From: Methyloterricola oryzae
GTDB taxonomy: Bacteria > Pseudomonadota > Gammaproteobacteria > Methylococcales > Methylococcaceae
Reading direction: 5' to 3'
DNA: 64,000 nucleotides
NCBI RefSeq assembly: GCF_000934725.1
Contig: NZ_JYNS01000001.1
Location: 744,001-808,000 of the forward strand
The first letter of the stretch is position 1, and each line of letters begins with the position of its first letter. The translations under genes and the position numbers were made by a program. Under the pieces are notes generated by a model. That model was given only the letters and a program-made list of their open reading frames with translations. It was not told where the DNA came from and did no database searches. Below are positions 1 through 9,900 of this stretch, piece after piece.

Positions 1-311
1 GGATCACCTTCTCCATCGACGATTTCGGCACCGGTTACTCGTCTCTGCGCTATCTGAACGAACTGCCATTCTCCCAGCTCAAGATCGACCGTTCCTTTGT
101 CGCCAACGTGCTGCAAAACGGCAAAGATGCCGTGCTGGTCAAAACCATCATCAGCATGGGCAGGCAACTCAATTTGAGCATTCTGGCGGAAGGCGTGGAA
201 AATCAGGATCAGGCCGCGTTCCTGTTCGCCCAGGAATGCGATGCCTTCCAGGGCTATTATTTCGGTTACCCGGTGCCAGCGGAAGAACTGATCGCCCCTG
301 TGCTCCGATGA
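1..311 (+). CDS. EAL-domain protein (c-di-GMP phosphodiesterase), C-terminal part
   Basis: This is the 3' end of a gene that begins before the window; the reading frame is open from base 3 to a TGA at 309-311. The visible part holds late EAL-domain motifs: DDFGTGYSSL, the KIDRSF segment, AEGVE and QGYYF. In this family these include metal- and substrate-contacting residues for hydrolysis of cyclic di-GMP to pGpG. All visible signature residues are intact, so the domain is probably catalytically competent, although the EAL motif itself lies outside the window. The tail after the domain is only about ten residues, so EAL is the last domain. What sensor or GGDEF domains precede it cannot be seen. 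Confidence 0.93.
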   Translation, partial: ITFSIDDFGTGYSSLRYLNELPFSQLKIDRSFVANVLQNGKDAVLVKTIISMGRQLNLSILAEGVENQDQAAFLFAQECDAFQGYYFGYPVPAEELIAPVLR

Positions 312-465
312 AGCGAACCACAGGCAGCACAAGGCAACAACCGCCTAAGGCCCCGGATAGCCCCAGGCTTGAGGGACGCTGCGGGCGGGACCTATGCAGT
401 GTCCCGTAGGAAAAAGTCGCGGGTTCTTGATAAACTGAAACATCTGTTTACGCTAGGGTGATTTG

Positions 466-732
466 ATGAAGCATTGTTCGCTGAGCGGCGACGGCGCGAT
501 ACACGAAGCCGATCTGCACACGAGAGCCGCCGAGAACGGCCAGGAAGCGACGGAATGTCAGGGCGGCGGCTGCGGACCGGCGGTCGAATTTTCAGCCAGC
601 ATCCGCTCCTGTGAGGGTGATGAAGTGTTCCGGGTCCATGCCCAGTACGAGAACGTGCCGGACGCGCTGGACAGCTTTGCCGCGCTGGATCACCTGGTGT
701 GGCAAGTGCGCAATTTTCAGGATAACAGCTAG
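466..732 (+). CDS. Small acidic hypothetical protein
   Basis: This open frame of 88 codons starts at ATG 466; a TTG at 463 directly before it is an alternative start. The predicted protein is soluble, mildly acidic, and has a CQGGGCG stretch in its first half and an aromatic C-terminal part (ALDHLVWQVRNFQ). I see no signal peptide or membrane segment and do not recognise the family. No strong ribosome-binding site precedes it. It lies in the same direction as the EAL gene, 154 bases downstream, and its stop is immediately followed by a repeat element. It is supported only by frame and composition, so it may be a small real gene or a chance frame. Confidence 0.45.
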   Translation: MKHCSLSGDGAIHEADLHTRAAENGQEATECQGGGCGPAVEFSASIRSCEGDEVFRVHAQYENVPDALDSFAALDHLVWQVRNFQDNS

Positions 733-738
733 CCGATC

Positions 739-898
739 CGGAGCCTCAGGGGGCGTGAAAAATCGTAGCGCGCGGCCCAAGGGCAAGGAGCCCGGAGCGC
801 AGGAACCGCAGTGTACGTGGGGTACATGAGGACTCCGAGCAACGCGCGACGCAGCAATCGGGACGCGCAGTAGATTTTTTGACCGCCTCTCAGGTCCG
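739..898. repeat. MITE-like intergenic repeat with imperfect terminal inverted repeats
   Basis: The ends are imperfect inverted repeats of about 25 bases: the left end (739-765) reads toward GGGGGCGTGAAAAATC and the right end (873-898), read on the other strand, toward GAGGCGGTCAAAAAATC. Inside is a short palindrome around TGTAC...GTACA (about 812-826) and GC-rich arms that can also pair. The right end runs through the stop codon of the minus-strand gene at 890. Non-coding elements of this general design are widespread in GC-rich gammaproteobacteria; that comparison is from memory. Confidence 0.55.
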
Positions 899-2257
899 CT
901 CCAGAGCCCCGTGGACGATGATATCGTTGTCCAAGGCATGGTAATGGCACTTGTCGATGCATAGCAGCGGTCGGTCCACAGACTGGCAGGGCTCGCTGAC
1001 GGCCTTGACGCCGCCGATGAGTTTGGGCGTCACCGTGATGACACAGTAATCCACCAGGCGGTCACGAAGGAAGCAGTTGATGACCGCGCCGCCACCCTCC
1101 ACCATGATGCTGCGCAGCCCCATGCCCCGCAGCACCTGCAGGGTGGCGCGCAAATCCACCATTCCGTGTTCGTTCTTTCCCGTCACCACGACCTGCGCGC
1201 CGCGTTCCGACAATTCGGCCATCCGTTCCGGCGGCGCTTCCTCGGTGGTAATGATGATGGGCTTGCCGCCATCCCCACTAAGAAGCCTCGCATCGAGCGG
1301 GAAGCGCAGGGTCTTGTCCAACACCACAGCCCGTGGCGCCGGGCCAAATTCACCCACCGGAGGCAGTTGCGGATCGTCGCTGAGGACCGTATTGATGCCC
1401 AGCAGCAGGGCGTCATGCCGCGCACGCAGGAAATCGGTCAAGCGCACGGCGCGCTCGGAGCGCAGTTCGTCACCGCAACCGGCGTCCAGCGCAATGCTGC
1501 CATCCAGGCTCTGGGCATAGGCCAGGGTCACGAAGGGGGCGGCCGACTCCGACTGCCGGTGCGCCTCCAGCCGATCCAACAGAGGCTCGATGAACACGAA
1601 CTCGGTGGATTCCTCGGCGTTCATGCGCAAGGAAAGCAGGTGCTGCATCTTGCGCGCCTTGGTGCGGAGGTACCCCTCGTTCTCGGCATTGAACGGGATC
1701 TCGATGGGAATGCGCTCGGTGACATCCACCCCCAGTTCGCGCAGCTCGCCGATCTTGCGCGGATTATTGGTGATCAGGCGCACGGAATGCACCTTCAAAT
1801 CCTTCAGGATGGCCGCGGCAATGCCGTAGTCGCGTTCGTCTTCCCGGTGACCCAGGCGCAAATTCGCCTCCACCGTATCGAGCCCCTGGTCTTGCAGGTT
1901 GTAGGCCTGCAGTTTCTTTAGCAGGCCGATGCCACGCCCTTCCTGGCGCAGGTAGAGAAGAACGCCGCACTCGCTGCCGCCGATGATGGCCAGCGCCCGG
2001 TCCAACTGATCGCCGCAGTCGCAGCGCATGGAGCCGAACACGTCGCCGGTGAGACACTCGGAATGAACCCGCACCGGCACGTCCAACGCGCCTTCCACAT
2101 CGCCCTTCACCAGCGCCAGATGCTCCTTGTTGTCCGGCCGGTTCTCGTAGTAGTAGAGCATGAACTCGCCGTGGCGCGTGGGAATTCGCGTGCGCACCAC
2201 GTTGCGCACCATGGGCTGGCCGGAGGACGATTGCTGGCTGGTGGATCGCTGGGTCAT
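890..2257 (-). CDS. GTP cyclohydrolase II fused to RibD-type pyrimidine reductase
   Basis: The 455-residue protein has two riboflavin-pathway domains. Residues about 25-200 form GTP cyclohydrolase II, with the zinc-site cysteines in the ECLTG...SMRCDCGDQL region and the EGRGIGLL segment. Residues about 240-455 match the RibD C-terminal reductase (FVTLAYAQSLDGSIA, LLLGINTVLSDDPQL, VEGGGAVINCFL). The usual partner domains, DHBP synthase (RibB) and the RibD deaminase, are absent. The cyclohydrolase product is the 2,5-diamino pyrimidinone phosphate; coupling it directly to a reductase would suit a reduce-first route as in fungi and archaea, but that is inference. I chose the ATG at 2255-2257 because homology begins shortly after it; 26 upstream codons remain open. 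I saw no FMN riboswitch upstream. No other rib genes are nearby. Confidence 0.9.
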   Translation of the reverse strand: MTQRSTSQQSSSGQPMVRNVVRTRIPTRHGEFMLYYYENRPDNKEHLALVKGDVEGALDVPVRVHSECLTGDVFGSMRCDCGDQLDRALAIIGGSECGVLLYLRQEGRGIGLLKKLQAYNLQDQGLDTVEANLRLGHREDERDYGIAAAILKDLKVHSVRLITNNPRKIGELRELGVDVTERIPIEIPFNAENEGYLRTKARKMQHLLSLRMNAEESTEFVFIEPLLDRLEAHRQSESAAPFVTLAYAQSLDGSIALDAGCGDELRSERAVRLTDFLRARHDALLLGINTVLSDDPQLPPVGEFGPAPRAVVLDKTLRFPLDARLLSGDGGKPIIITTEEAPPERMAELSERGAQVVVTGKNEHGMVDLRATLQVLRGMGLRSIMVEGGGAVINCFLRDRLVDYCVITVTPKLIGGVKAVSEPCQSVDRPLLCIDKCHYHALDNDIIVHGALERT

Positions 2258-2642
2258 GGAGTCTACTGTGAAAATCGCGCCGGAAAGGGCTCGGCGGGCT
2301 CGATGCCTAATATAGCCTGCCGCCGCACCAGGCAAGCACCTATTTTACCTGGGATTGACCCGTGACTGGACGAATTCCGCATTTCAGCGGCGTCCGCCGG
2401 TATTGCGGGATTGGTCCGGGACTTGCAGTTCACCGAGGGCAGAGGCCGGCGCGGCGCCACCTTTCGGAGCGAAGGGGCGACGCCGCGACAGCCGGGATAA
2501 CAAGAAATGCCGCTTACGCGGCCGGGGCACAAGAGGGCGGGCATGGCGTTGCAATGCACCAAGAAGGATCGGACGCACTTTTTTAACGCAGCAATGGCTG
2601 GCACCCTATAGCCCCTACGCGCACGATCCGAGGATACCTTCC
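2258..2642. other. Intergenic region between divergent genes
   Basis: These 385 bases separate the minus-strand riboflavin fusion gene from the plus-strand Anbu gene and must hold both promoters. A TATATT-like element at about 2311-2316 read on the minus strand is a possible -10 for the riboflavin gene. I looked for an RFN-type FMN riboswitch and did not find its conserved boxes. Frames that cross the region have no ribosome-binding site and no recognisable protein. Confidence 0.5.
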
Positions 2643-3401
2643 ATGACCTATTGCCTGGCCATCAAGCTCGACGAGGGCCTGGTTCTCGCCTCCGACTCGA
2701 GAACCAATGCTGGCGTTGATTACGCGAGCGTTTACAGCAAGATGTACCGATTCGACCTGCACCAGGACCGCTTCATGGTCCTGCTGTCCGCGGGCAACCT
2801 GGCCACCACTCAAGCGGTGGTGAACCAACTGCGGCGCGATCTGGAGAACCCGGCGTCTATGATGAACCTGAATACCGCACCTTATCTCTTCGATGCCGCG
2901 ACGTACGTGGGCAACGTCAGTGTGAGCGCGCAACAGAGCCACTCCCTGGCCATGCAGCGCAGCGGCATCAGCACGGAGGCCAGCTTCATCCTGGGAGGGC
3001 AGATTCAGGGGCAGCCGCCGGAAATCTTCCTGATCTATCCCCAGGGCAATGCCATTACCCCGTCCCTGGACACGCCCTATCTGCAGATTGGCGAGACCAA
3101 GTACGGCAAGCCGGTCCTGGTACGCACCATGGCGGCGGGCCTGTCCCTCGAAGATGCCGCGCGCTGCGCCCTGGTGTCCCTGGATTCCACCATGAAGAGC
3201 AATATCTCCGTGGGACCGCCGCTGGAATTGATGATTTACCGGACGGATTCGTTTCAGGTTGGGCATTACCTCAACTTTGACGTGTCCAGCACGTTCTACA
3301 ACGATATGCGCAATCAATGGTGCGAAGGCATCCGCAGCGCCTTCGACCGCCTGCCGCGCTTCGACTGGGAAGTGCCGCCGGGCGTGGAAGCGGTTAATTG
3401 A
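2643..3401 (+). CDS. Anbu-type proteasome-like peptidase
   Basis: The 252-residue product belongs to the Ntn-hydrolase proteasome/HslV superfamily and matches the bacterial Anbu family (COG3484). It starts MTYCLAIKLDEGLVLASDSR: Thr2 would become the N-terminal nucleophile after removal of Met, and the DSRTNAG and YSKMYRF segments sit where the fold's Asp and Lys are expected. ATG 2643 is preferred over an upstream in-frame extension of 96 codons because it gives the exact Anbu N-terminus and has a GAGG ribosome-binding site upstream. Anbu genes typically neighbour transglutaminase, alpha-E and circularly permuted ATP-grasp genes; here two giant transglutaminase/DUF2126 genes follow. Substrate and physiological role of Anbu remain unsettled. 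Confidence 0.92.
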   Translation: MTYCLAIKLDEGLVLASDSRTNAGVDYASVYSKMYRFDLHQDRFMVLLSAGNLATTQAVVNQLRRDLENPASMMNLNTAPYLFDAATYVGNVSVSAQQSHSLAMQRSGISTEASFILGGQIQGQPPEIFLIYPQGNAITPSLDTPYLQIGETKYGKPVLVRTMAAGLSLEDAARCALVSLDSTMKSNISVGPPLELMIYRTDSFQVGHYLNFDVSSTFYNDMRNQWCEGIRSAFDRLPRFDWEVPPGVEAVN

Positions 3402-3502
3402 TGGCCGGGCCGGTCGCGGTGACGCGGCGCGAGCTGGCAGTGGGATCAACTTGGCGCACGCACCAGATTTGGCCAGCGTGCCACCTATTGGAGCAATGAG
3501 CA

Positions 3503-6500
3503 TTGGCAATCCATGTCGGCATAGACCACATCACCACCTACCGCTATGACCGGGATGTCAGGCTCTCGCCGCAACTGATCCGGCTGCGGCCGGCCCCGCA
3601 TACGCGCACGCCCGTCCACGATTACAAGCTGCTGGTGGAGCCCGAGGAGCACCGGCTGTACTGGCAGCAGGACCCCTTCGGCAATTTGCTGGCGCGGGCC
3701 GTCTTTCCCGAACCGGTGCGGCACCTTAGGGTCGCCGTGCACCTGGTGGCGGAACTGACCGTGATTAACCCCTTCGACTTCTTCGTGGAGAAGTACGCGG
3801 ACAACTACCCCTTCCGCTACGACGCCCTCCTGCGCAAGGAACTCGAACCCTATTTCGAGATCACCGAACAGGGCCCGCTGCTGCGGCGCTGGCTGGCATC
3901 CGTCTCGCGCAAGCCGCAGCCCATCGTCGATTTCCTGGTGGGCCTGAACCAGCGCCTGCAGCAGGACATCAATTACAGCATCCGCCTCGACCCCGGCATC
4001 CAGACCTGCGAACAAACCCTGGGCAAGGCGCTGGGTTCCTGCCGGGACAGCGGCTGGCTGCTGGTGCAGATCCTGCGCCATCTCGGTTTGGCGGCGCGCT
4101 TTGTCTCCGGCTACCTGGTTCAGCTTACGGCAGACCAGAAAGCCCTGGACGGTCCCTCCGGTCCCGAGGAGGATTTCACCGACCTTCATGCCTGGACCGA
4201 GGTGTACATCCCGGGCGCCGGCTGGGTCGGCCTGGACCCCACCTCCGGCCTGTTCGCCGGCGAGGGCCATATTCCCCTTTCCTGCACGCCGGACCCAGTC
4301 AGCGCGGCCCCCATCACCGGGTTTTCCGACCCCTGCGAGGTGGAGTTCGAATACAGCAACACCGTGCGCCGGGTGCTGGAAGACCCGCGGGTCACCAAGC
4401 CCTTCACCGACGAGCAGTGGCTGGACATCCAGCGTCTCGGGCGCAGCCTGGATCAGGAACTCCAGGCCCTGGACATCCGCCTGACCATGGGCGGCGAACC
4501 CACCTTCGTCTCCGTGGACGACATGGAGAGCGCGCAGTGGAACACCGACGCCCTCGGCACCCACAAGCGGGAGCGCGCCGGACACCTGTTGAAACGGCTC
4601 AAGGCCAGCTTCGCGCCGGGCGGTCTGCTGCACTACGGGCAGGGCAAATGGTATCCGGGTGAACCGTTGCCGCGCTGGGCTCTGGGCTGCTTCTGGCGGA
4701 ATGATGGCCAGGCTTTGTGGCGCGACGAGAATCTGATCGCCGACGAGCAGCGCGACTATGGCCACACCGAGCGGGATTCCCAGCGCTTCGGCGAGGCGCT
4801 GGCGCGCCGCCTGGGACTGGCAGAAGGACATCTGCTGCCCGGCTACGAGGATTGGATCTATTACCTCTGGCGCGAGTCCTGCCAGCCCGAGAACTACAAT
4901 CCGGTCGCCATTCCCTGGGCGCCGCAATACCGCGACGATCTCAGCCTGGCCCTGTCGCGCGGCCTGGACCGCGCCGTCGGCCATGCCCTGCCCCTAGGCT
5001 GGGATTGGAACGGTGGCCGCTGGCGATCCGGCGACTGGGTGTTCAGCCGCGACCGCATGTATCTCTCGCCGGGCAGCTCACCCATGGGGTTGCGCCTGCC
5101 CATTTCGCAACTGCCCTGGGCCATGGAAGTTGAGCAGGAAGTGGTGGAATACCTGCAGCCGCCCAGGCCCACCGGCGTCACCTGGACCTCCGAGCCGATG
5201 CCGCCACCGGAGCGCCCCCTCCCGCTGAGCGCCGATGCCCAGCCCGAAGAGATCCGGCGCCGCTACCGGCAATGGGTGGGCGTGCCGCACACGGCGCTCT
5301 GCATCGAGGCGCGCGGCGGCCGCCTGCATGTGTTCATGCCGCCCATCGCCGTCCTGGAGCACTACCAATCCCTGCTGTCGGCGGTGGAGGCCACGGCGGC
5401 GGAGTTGGCCATTCCCGTCATCGTGGAAGGATACGAGCCGCCGCAGGACCACAGGCTCAGCTTCCTCAAGGTGACGCCCGACCCGGGGGTGATCGAAGTC
5501 AACATCCACCCCGCGTCCAATTGGGAGGAACTGGAGGAGAACACCGTCCAGTTGTACGAAGACGCCCGCCTCTCGCGCCTGGGCACCGAAAAGTTCATGC
5601 TGGATGGACGCCACACCGGCACCGGCGGCGGCAACCATGTCACCCTGGGCGGCAGGACGCCGGCTGACAGCCCGTTCCTGCGCCGGCCCGATTTGCTGCG
5701 TTCGCTCATCACCTACTGGCAGCACCATCCATCCCTGTCCTATCTTTTCTCGGGCCTGTTCGTGGGCCCCACATCCCAGGCGCCACGCGTCGATGAGCAG
5801 GGAAGCCGGGTGCTGGACGAGTTGGAAGTCAGCTTTTCCGAACTGGAACAGCGCCAGGAGCCCTGGGTGGTTGACCGGGTTCTGCGCAACTTCCTGGTGG
5901 ACCTGACCGGCAACACCCACCGCGCCGAGTTTTCCATCGACAAGCTGTTCTCTCCCGACTCCAGCGCCGGGCGCCAGGGGTTGCTTGAGTTCCGCGGGTT
6001 CGAGATGCCGCCCCACGCACGCATGAGCCTGGCGCAGATGCTGTTGCTGCGGACCATGGTGGTTCATTTCTGGAAGCAGCCCTACCGCCACCCGCTGGTA
6101 CCCTGGGGCACGGCCCTGCACGACCGTTTTACCCTGCCCCACTATGTGTGGAGCGATTTCCTCCAGGTCCTCGAGGAGCTCCGCGCGGCGGGCTATCCCC
6201 TGCGCCCGGAATGGTACGAGGCCTTCCTGGAATTTCGCTTCCCGGTGTTCGGACGCGTGGATTACCAGGGCGTGCATCTGGAACTGCGCATGGGCCTGGA
6301 ACCCTGGCTGGTGCTGGGAGAAGAGACAGTCACCCACCGCCAGGCGCGGGTGGTGGACTCCTCCGTGGAGAAACTGCAGGTCACCGCCCGCGGGCTGGAT
6401 GCGGAGCGCTTCCTGGTCACTTGCAATGGGCGGCGATTACCCCTCAAGTCGACGGGTCAGGGGGGCGAATACGTGGCCGGCGTGCGTTACAAGGCATGGA

Positions 6501-6853
6501 AGTCCGCCTTCGGCCTGCATCCCACCGTAGAGGTGCACGCTCCCCTGGTGTTCGATCTGATCGACCGCAAGCTCGGACGCTCCATCGGCGGCTGTGTCTA
6601 TCACGTCGCCCACCCCGGCGGCCTGGCCTACGACAGCTTCCCCATCAATGCCTACGAAGCCGAGGCACGCCGCATCTCGCGCTTCTGGGACTGGGGCCAT
6701 ACCCGTGGCAACACGCCGGCGCCGGCCTGGGCGCAGGCCCTGCACGACACGCGGATCGCCACGGATGGGGATCTGTTGCGGGACCCTCCGCCGGAGCGGG
6801 AAAACACCTTCTTTCCGCATACCCTGGACCTGCGCCGCCTGGAACCGACTTGA
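3503..6853 (+). CDS. Transglutaminase/DUF2126 protein, intact catalytic residues
   Basis: A 1116-residue protein: an N-terminal bacterial transglutaminase-type beta region (about 1-90), a transglutaminase-like core (about 150-265) and a long DUF2126 region (about 320-1100). The core shows a full thiol triad: Cys180 in GSCRDSGW, His in LHAWTEVY and Asp in VGLDPTSG. The DUF2126 part keeps GGEPTF (Glu332), VNIHP, GGGNH (Asn711, His712), HRAEF and EFRGFEMPPH; DUF2126 has been proposed to be related to glutamine-synthetase-like amidoligases, so a peptide-ligating or amide-cleaving role is plausible. The start is TTG 3503 with GGAG upstream; an ATG at 3496 is out of frame. It follows the Anbu gene by 101 bases and is probably cotranscribed. 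Confidence 0.9.
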   Translation: MAIHVGIDHITTYRYDRDVRLSPQLIRLRPAPHTRTPVHDYKLLVEPEEHRLYWQQDPFGNLLARAVFPEPVRHLRVAVHLVAELTVINPFDFFVEKYADNYPFRYDALLRKELEPYFEITEQGPLLRRWLASVSRKPQPIVDFLVGLNQRLQQDINYSIRLDPGIQTCEQTLGKALGSCRDSGWLLVQILRHLGLAARFVSGYLVQLTADQKALDGPSGPEEDFTDLHAWTEVYIPGAGWVGLDPTSGLFAGEGHIPLSCTPDPVSAAPITGFSDPCEVEFEYSNTVRRVLEDPRVTKPFTDEQWLDIQRLGRSLDQELQALDIRLTMGGEPTFVSVDDMESAQWNTDALGTHKRERAGHLLKRLKASFAPGGLLHYGQGKWYPGEPLPRWALGCFWRNDGQALWRDENLIADEQRDYGHTERDSQRFGEALARRLGLAEGHLLPGYEDWIYYLWRESCQPENYNPVAIPWAPQYRDDLSLALSRGLDRAVGHALPLGWDWNGGRWRSGDWVFSRDRMYLSPGSSPMGLRLPISQLPWAMEVEQEVVEYLQPPRPTGVTWTSEPMPPPERPLPLSADAQPEEIRRRYRQWVGVPHTALCIEARGGRLHVFMPPIAVLEHYQSLLSAVEATAAELAIPVIVEGYEPPQDHRLSFLKVTPDPGVIEVNIHPASNWEELEENTVQLYEDARLSRLGTEKFMLDGRHTGTGGGNHVTLGGRTPADSPFLRRPDLLRSLITYWQHHPSLSYLFSGLFVGPTSQAPRVDEQGSRVLDELEVSFSELEQRQEPWVVDRVLRNFLVDLTGNTHRAEFSIDKLFSPDSSAGRQGLLEFRGFEMPPHARMSLAQMLLLRTMVVHFWKQPYRHPLVPWGTALHDRFTLPHYVWSDFLQVLEELRAAGYPLRPEWYEAFLEFRFPVFGRVDYQGVHLELRMGLEPWLVLGEETVTHRQARVVDSSVEKLQVTARGLDAERFLVTCNGRRLPLKSTGQGGEYVAGVRYKAWKSAFGLHPTVEVHAPLVFDLIDRKLGRSIGGCVYHVAHPGGLAYDSFPINAYEAEARRISRFWDWGHTRGNTPAPAWAQALHDTRIATDGDLLRDPPPERENTFFPHTLDLRRLEPT

Positions 6854-6943
6854 ATCCGGATCCGGCCGGCGGCGGCAGGCTGAAGTCCACACGTCTTCCG
6901 CCCGACCGGCCCGGTAACGTCCGACACTGACCACGCAGAGAGC

Positions 6944-9900
6944 ATGAATACCCGAATCGCCATCAAGCACTCGATCCAGCAGCGTTTCGACCGCAAGGTC
7001 GGATTGTCCACCCATTGGCTGCGGCTGCGCCCCGCGCCGCACACCCGCAGCGTGATCGAGGCCTATTCGCTCAAGGTGCAGACGGAACCGCATTTTCTCA
7101 ACTGGCTGCGCGACCCCTACGAAAACCATCTTGCCCGCCTGGACCTGCCCGAGCCTGTGACGGACCTGCGCCTTGAGGTGGAAGTGCTGGCGGAACTGCC
7201 CCAACTCAACCCCTTCGATTTTCTGGTGGAACCCCATGCCGCCAGCTTTCCGATCACCTACCCCGAGCAGTTGGTGAAGGAGCTGAAACCCTATCTGTGG
7301 GTCGGCAAACCCGGCCCCCGCCTGAGCCAATGGTTCGACGCCCTGGACATCGAGCCCGGCTACATCGTGGAACGCCTGGGGGACATCAATCTCAGGTTCT
7401 ACAACCAACTGCCCGCCTTCGGCACCCTGCAACCGGGTGCCGTGGACCCCGAGGTGGTGCTGGCGCGGGGTGGCGGCTCGGCCTGGGAAGTGGCCTGGAT
7501 CGCGACCCTGACCCTGCGCAAGCTTGGCCTTGCAGCCCGCTTCACCTCCGGTTATCACGTGGCGCTGGCGCCCGGCGAAGGCGGCTACGACATGGCCCGG
7601 CTGCACGCCTGGACCGAGGTCTATCTGCCCGGCGCGGGCTGGGTCGGCCTGGATCCGGCCGGCGGCGTCTTCGCGGCCGAAGGCCATATCCCCCTGGCTT
7701 CGGCCCCGGAGTATCTCAGGACCCTCCCGGTCATGGGCTATTTTGAACATTGCCAGGTGGAAAGCGAGGAATCCGCCAGCGTGCGCCGGCTCTCCCCCGC
7801 GGCCACGGCCTGGCCCTTCTCCGAAACCCAGTGGACGGATATCCGCGCCCTGGGTCAAAAGGTGGACGCCGACATCAAAGCACAGGGCATCGATCTCAAC
7901 CTGGGCCAAAGCCTGTCCTTTGTCTCCGCCTACAACCCGTCCGCGCCGGAATGGACCAGCACCGCGCTGGGACCCGACAAGACGCGGGCCGCCGAGGAAT
8001 TGCTGCTGCGCCTGAAAAAGCGCCTCGCCCCTGGCGGCTTGCTGCATCTAGGTCAGAGTGAATGGATGGGCGGCGAGCCTCTGCCCCGCTGGCGGCTCAG
8101 CGCCTTTTTCCGCGGCGACGGCTTTCCGATCTGGCGCGACGAGGCTTTGATCGGCCGCCGACAATCCGCGTTCAAGCTCAACCGCGAAGACGCCGCCCGC
8201 TTCGCGGAAGTGCTGGCCACCAGCCTCGGCCTGGCCAAACACTTCGTCACACCGGCTTATGAGGACGGACTGCATCAATTCTGGCTGCATCGACCCAGCC
8301 TGGGCGGCACCCCGGAACCCGAGGATTTGCGCGACCCGGAACGCCGTCGCGCACTGGCGGCGCAGTTGACCGGTGATCACAGCGAGCCGGCCGGGTATGT
8401 GCTGCCGCTGCGCTGGGATCCCGTCACCGATGCCTGGTCTAGCGGAACCTGGTCATTCCGGCGCGGCCGGCTGGTGCTCGTGCCCGGCGACTCCGCGCTG
8501 GGCTATCGCCTGCCCCTGGAGAGCCTACCCGTGGGGGATGCGGCGGCCGCCGACATGGAGCCCGAACGTTGCCAGTTCGACGAGCGGCCCTTGCTGCCGC
8601 GGGATTTCGGCGAACTCAACGCGCGCTTTGTGAGCGTTAGTCCGGCTTCGGCCGAACTGGAAACCGCGGACCCCGCCCGCACCGAAGCGCGCCCGCCCAG
8701 AACCGCCCTGTCCGTGCAGGTGCGCCACGGGCAGCTGTATGTGTTCATGCCGCCACTGTCCCATCTGGAGCATTACCTGGCGCTGGTCGCCGCCATCGAA
8801 TCCAGCGCGACGCAGGTGGGTATCTCCGTCATGCTGGAAGGCTACGAACCGCCGGAAGACCACCGGCTGTGGCGCCTGACCCTGGAGCCGGACGCCGGCT
8901 GCCTGAAATTGTGCCTGCCCGAGGTGGCGTCCTGCGCCGCACAGATCGAACTGCTGGGGGCCGCATTCACCGAAGCGGCGAACGCGGGCCTGCGCGCCGA
9001 GCGCATCATGAGCGACGGCAAGAGCCTGCCACCCGGCGGCCGCGCCGACATCCGCCTGGGCGGCACCGTGCCGGCCAAAAGCCCCTTCTTCAAACGTCCG
9101 GAACTGCTGCGCTCGCTCATCGTCTACTGGCAGCGCCATCCCAGCCTGTCGTATCTGTTCGCGGGCCGTTCCATTGGTCCCGGGGGCACGGCACCCCGAC
9201 CCGACGAGGGCCGTGACGATGCCCTGTACGAGTTGAGCATCGCCCTAGAGCGCATCCCCAAGGGCGAGTGCCCAACGCCCTGGACGCCGGACCGGCTGTT
9301 GCGCCATCTGCTCGCCGACCCGGCCGGGGACATGCGCCGCGCCGAGATTCGGGTCGACCAACTCTACCCGCCCGATCGCTCCAGCCTACGTCTGGGCCGC
9401 ACCATCCTGCGCGCCTTCGAGACACCGCCGCACCCGCGGCTTGCGGCGCTTCAGGGTCTGCTGGTCAAGGGCTTGCTGGCCCGCTTCGCCCTGAGTCCGT
9501 ACCCGGAACAGCTGCAAGAGTGGGGCTCGGCACTGCACGACCGCTTTATGCTGCCGGCCGTGCTGTGGGCGGACCTCCTCGATGTGCTGAATGATCTGAA
9601 CGCCGCGGGCCTGGCCTTCCAGCCCGACTGGTTCCAGCCGCTCCTGGAACTGCGTTTCCCCGTAATCGGGAAAGTGACCATGGGTGACATTTCGCTGGAA
9701 CTTCGCGAGGCGCATGAGCCTTGGCCGGTGCTGGCGGAGGAAACCACCGCAACCGGGACAGCCCGCTTCGTGGACTCGGCCAACGAAAAGGTGCAGGTCC
9801 GCTGCAGCGGCGTCACGCCCTCTCGTCACGCCCTGATTTGCAACGGTTACCGCGTTCCGCTCAGGTCCACCGCGATCCAGAGCGAGATGGTCGCCGGAAT

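Noticed and set aside
592-962. Minus-strand frames in the small-gene/repeat region
   Set aside because: They consist largely of the MITE-like repeat and the antisense of the small gene.
2258-2642. Possible FMN riboswitch upstream of the riboflavin fusion gene
   Set aside because: The conserved RFN boxes and their pairing could not be found on the minus strand.
3485-4984. Long minus-strand open frame of 499 codons antisense to the first transglutaminase gene
   Set aside because: High GC content produces long antisense frames; the plus-strand frame has clear domains and catalytic motifs, and the antisense translation has none.
6437-8047. Minus-strand open frame of 536 codons spanning both transglutaminase genes
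   Set aside because: It crosses the gene boundary without any domain and lies antisense to two well-supported proteins.
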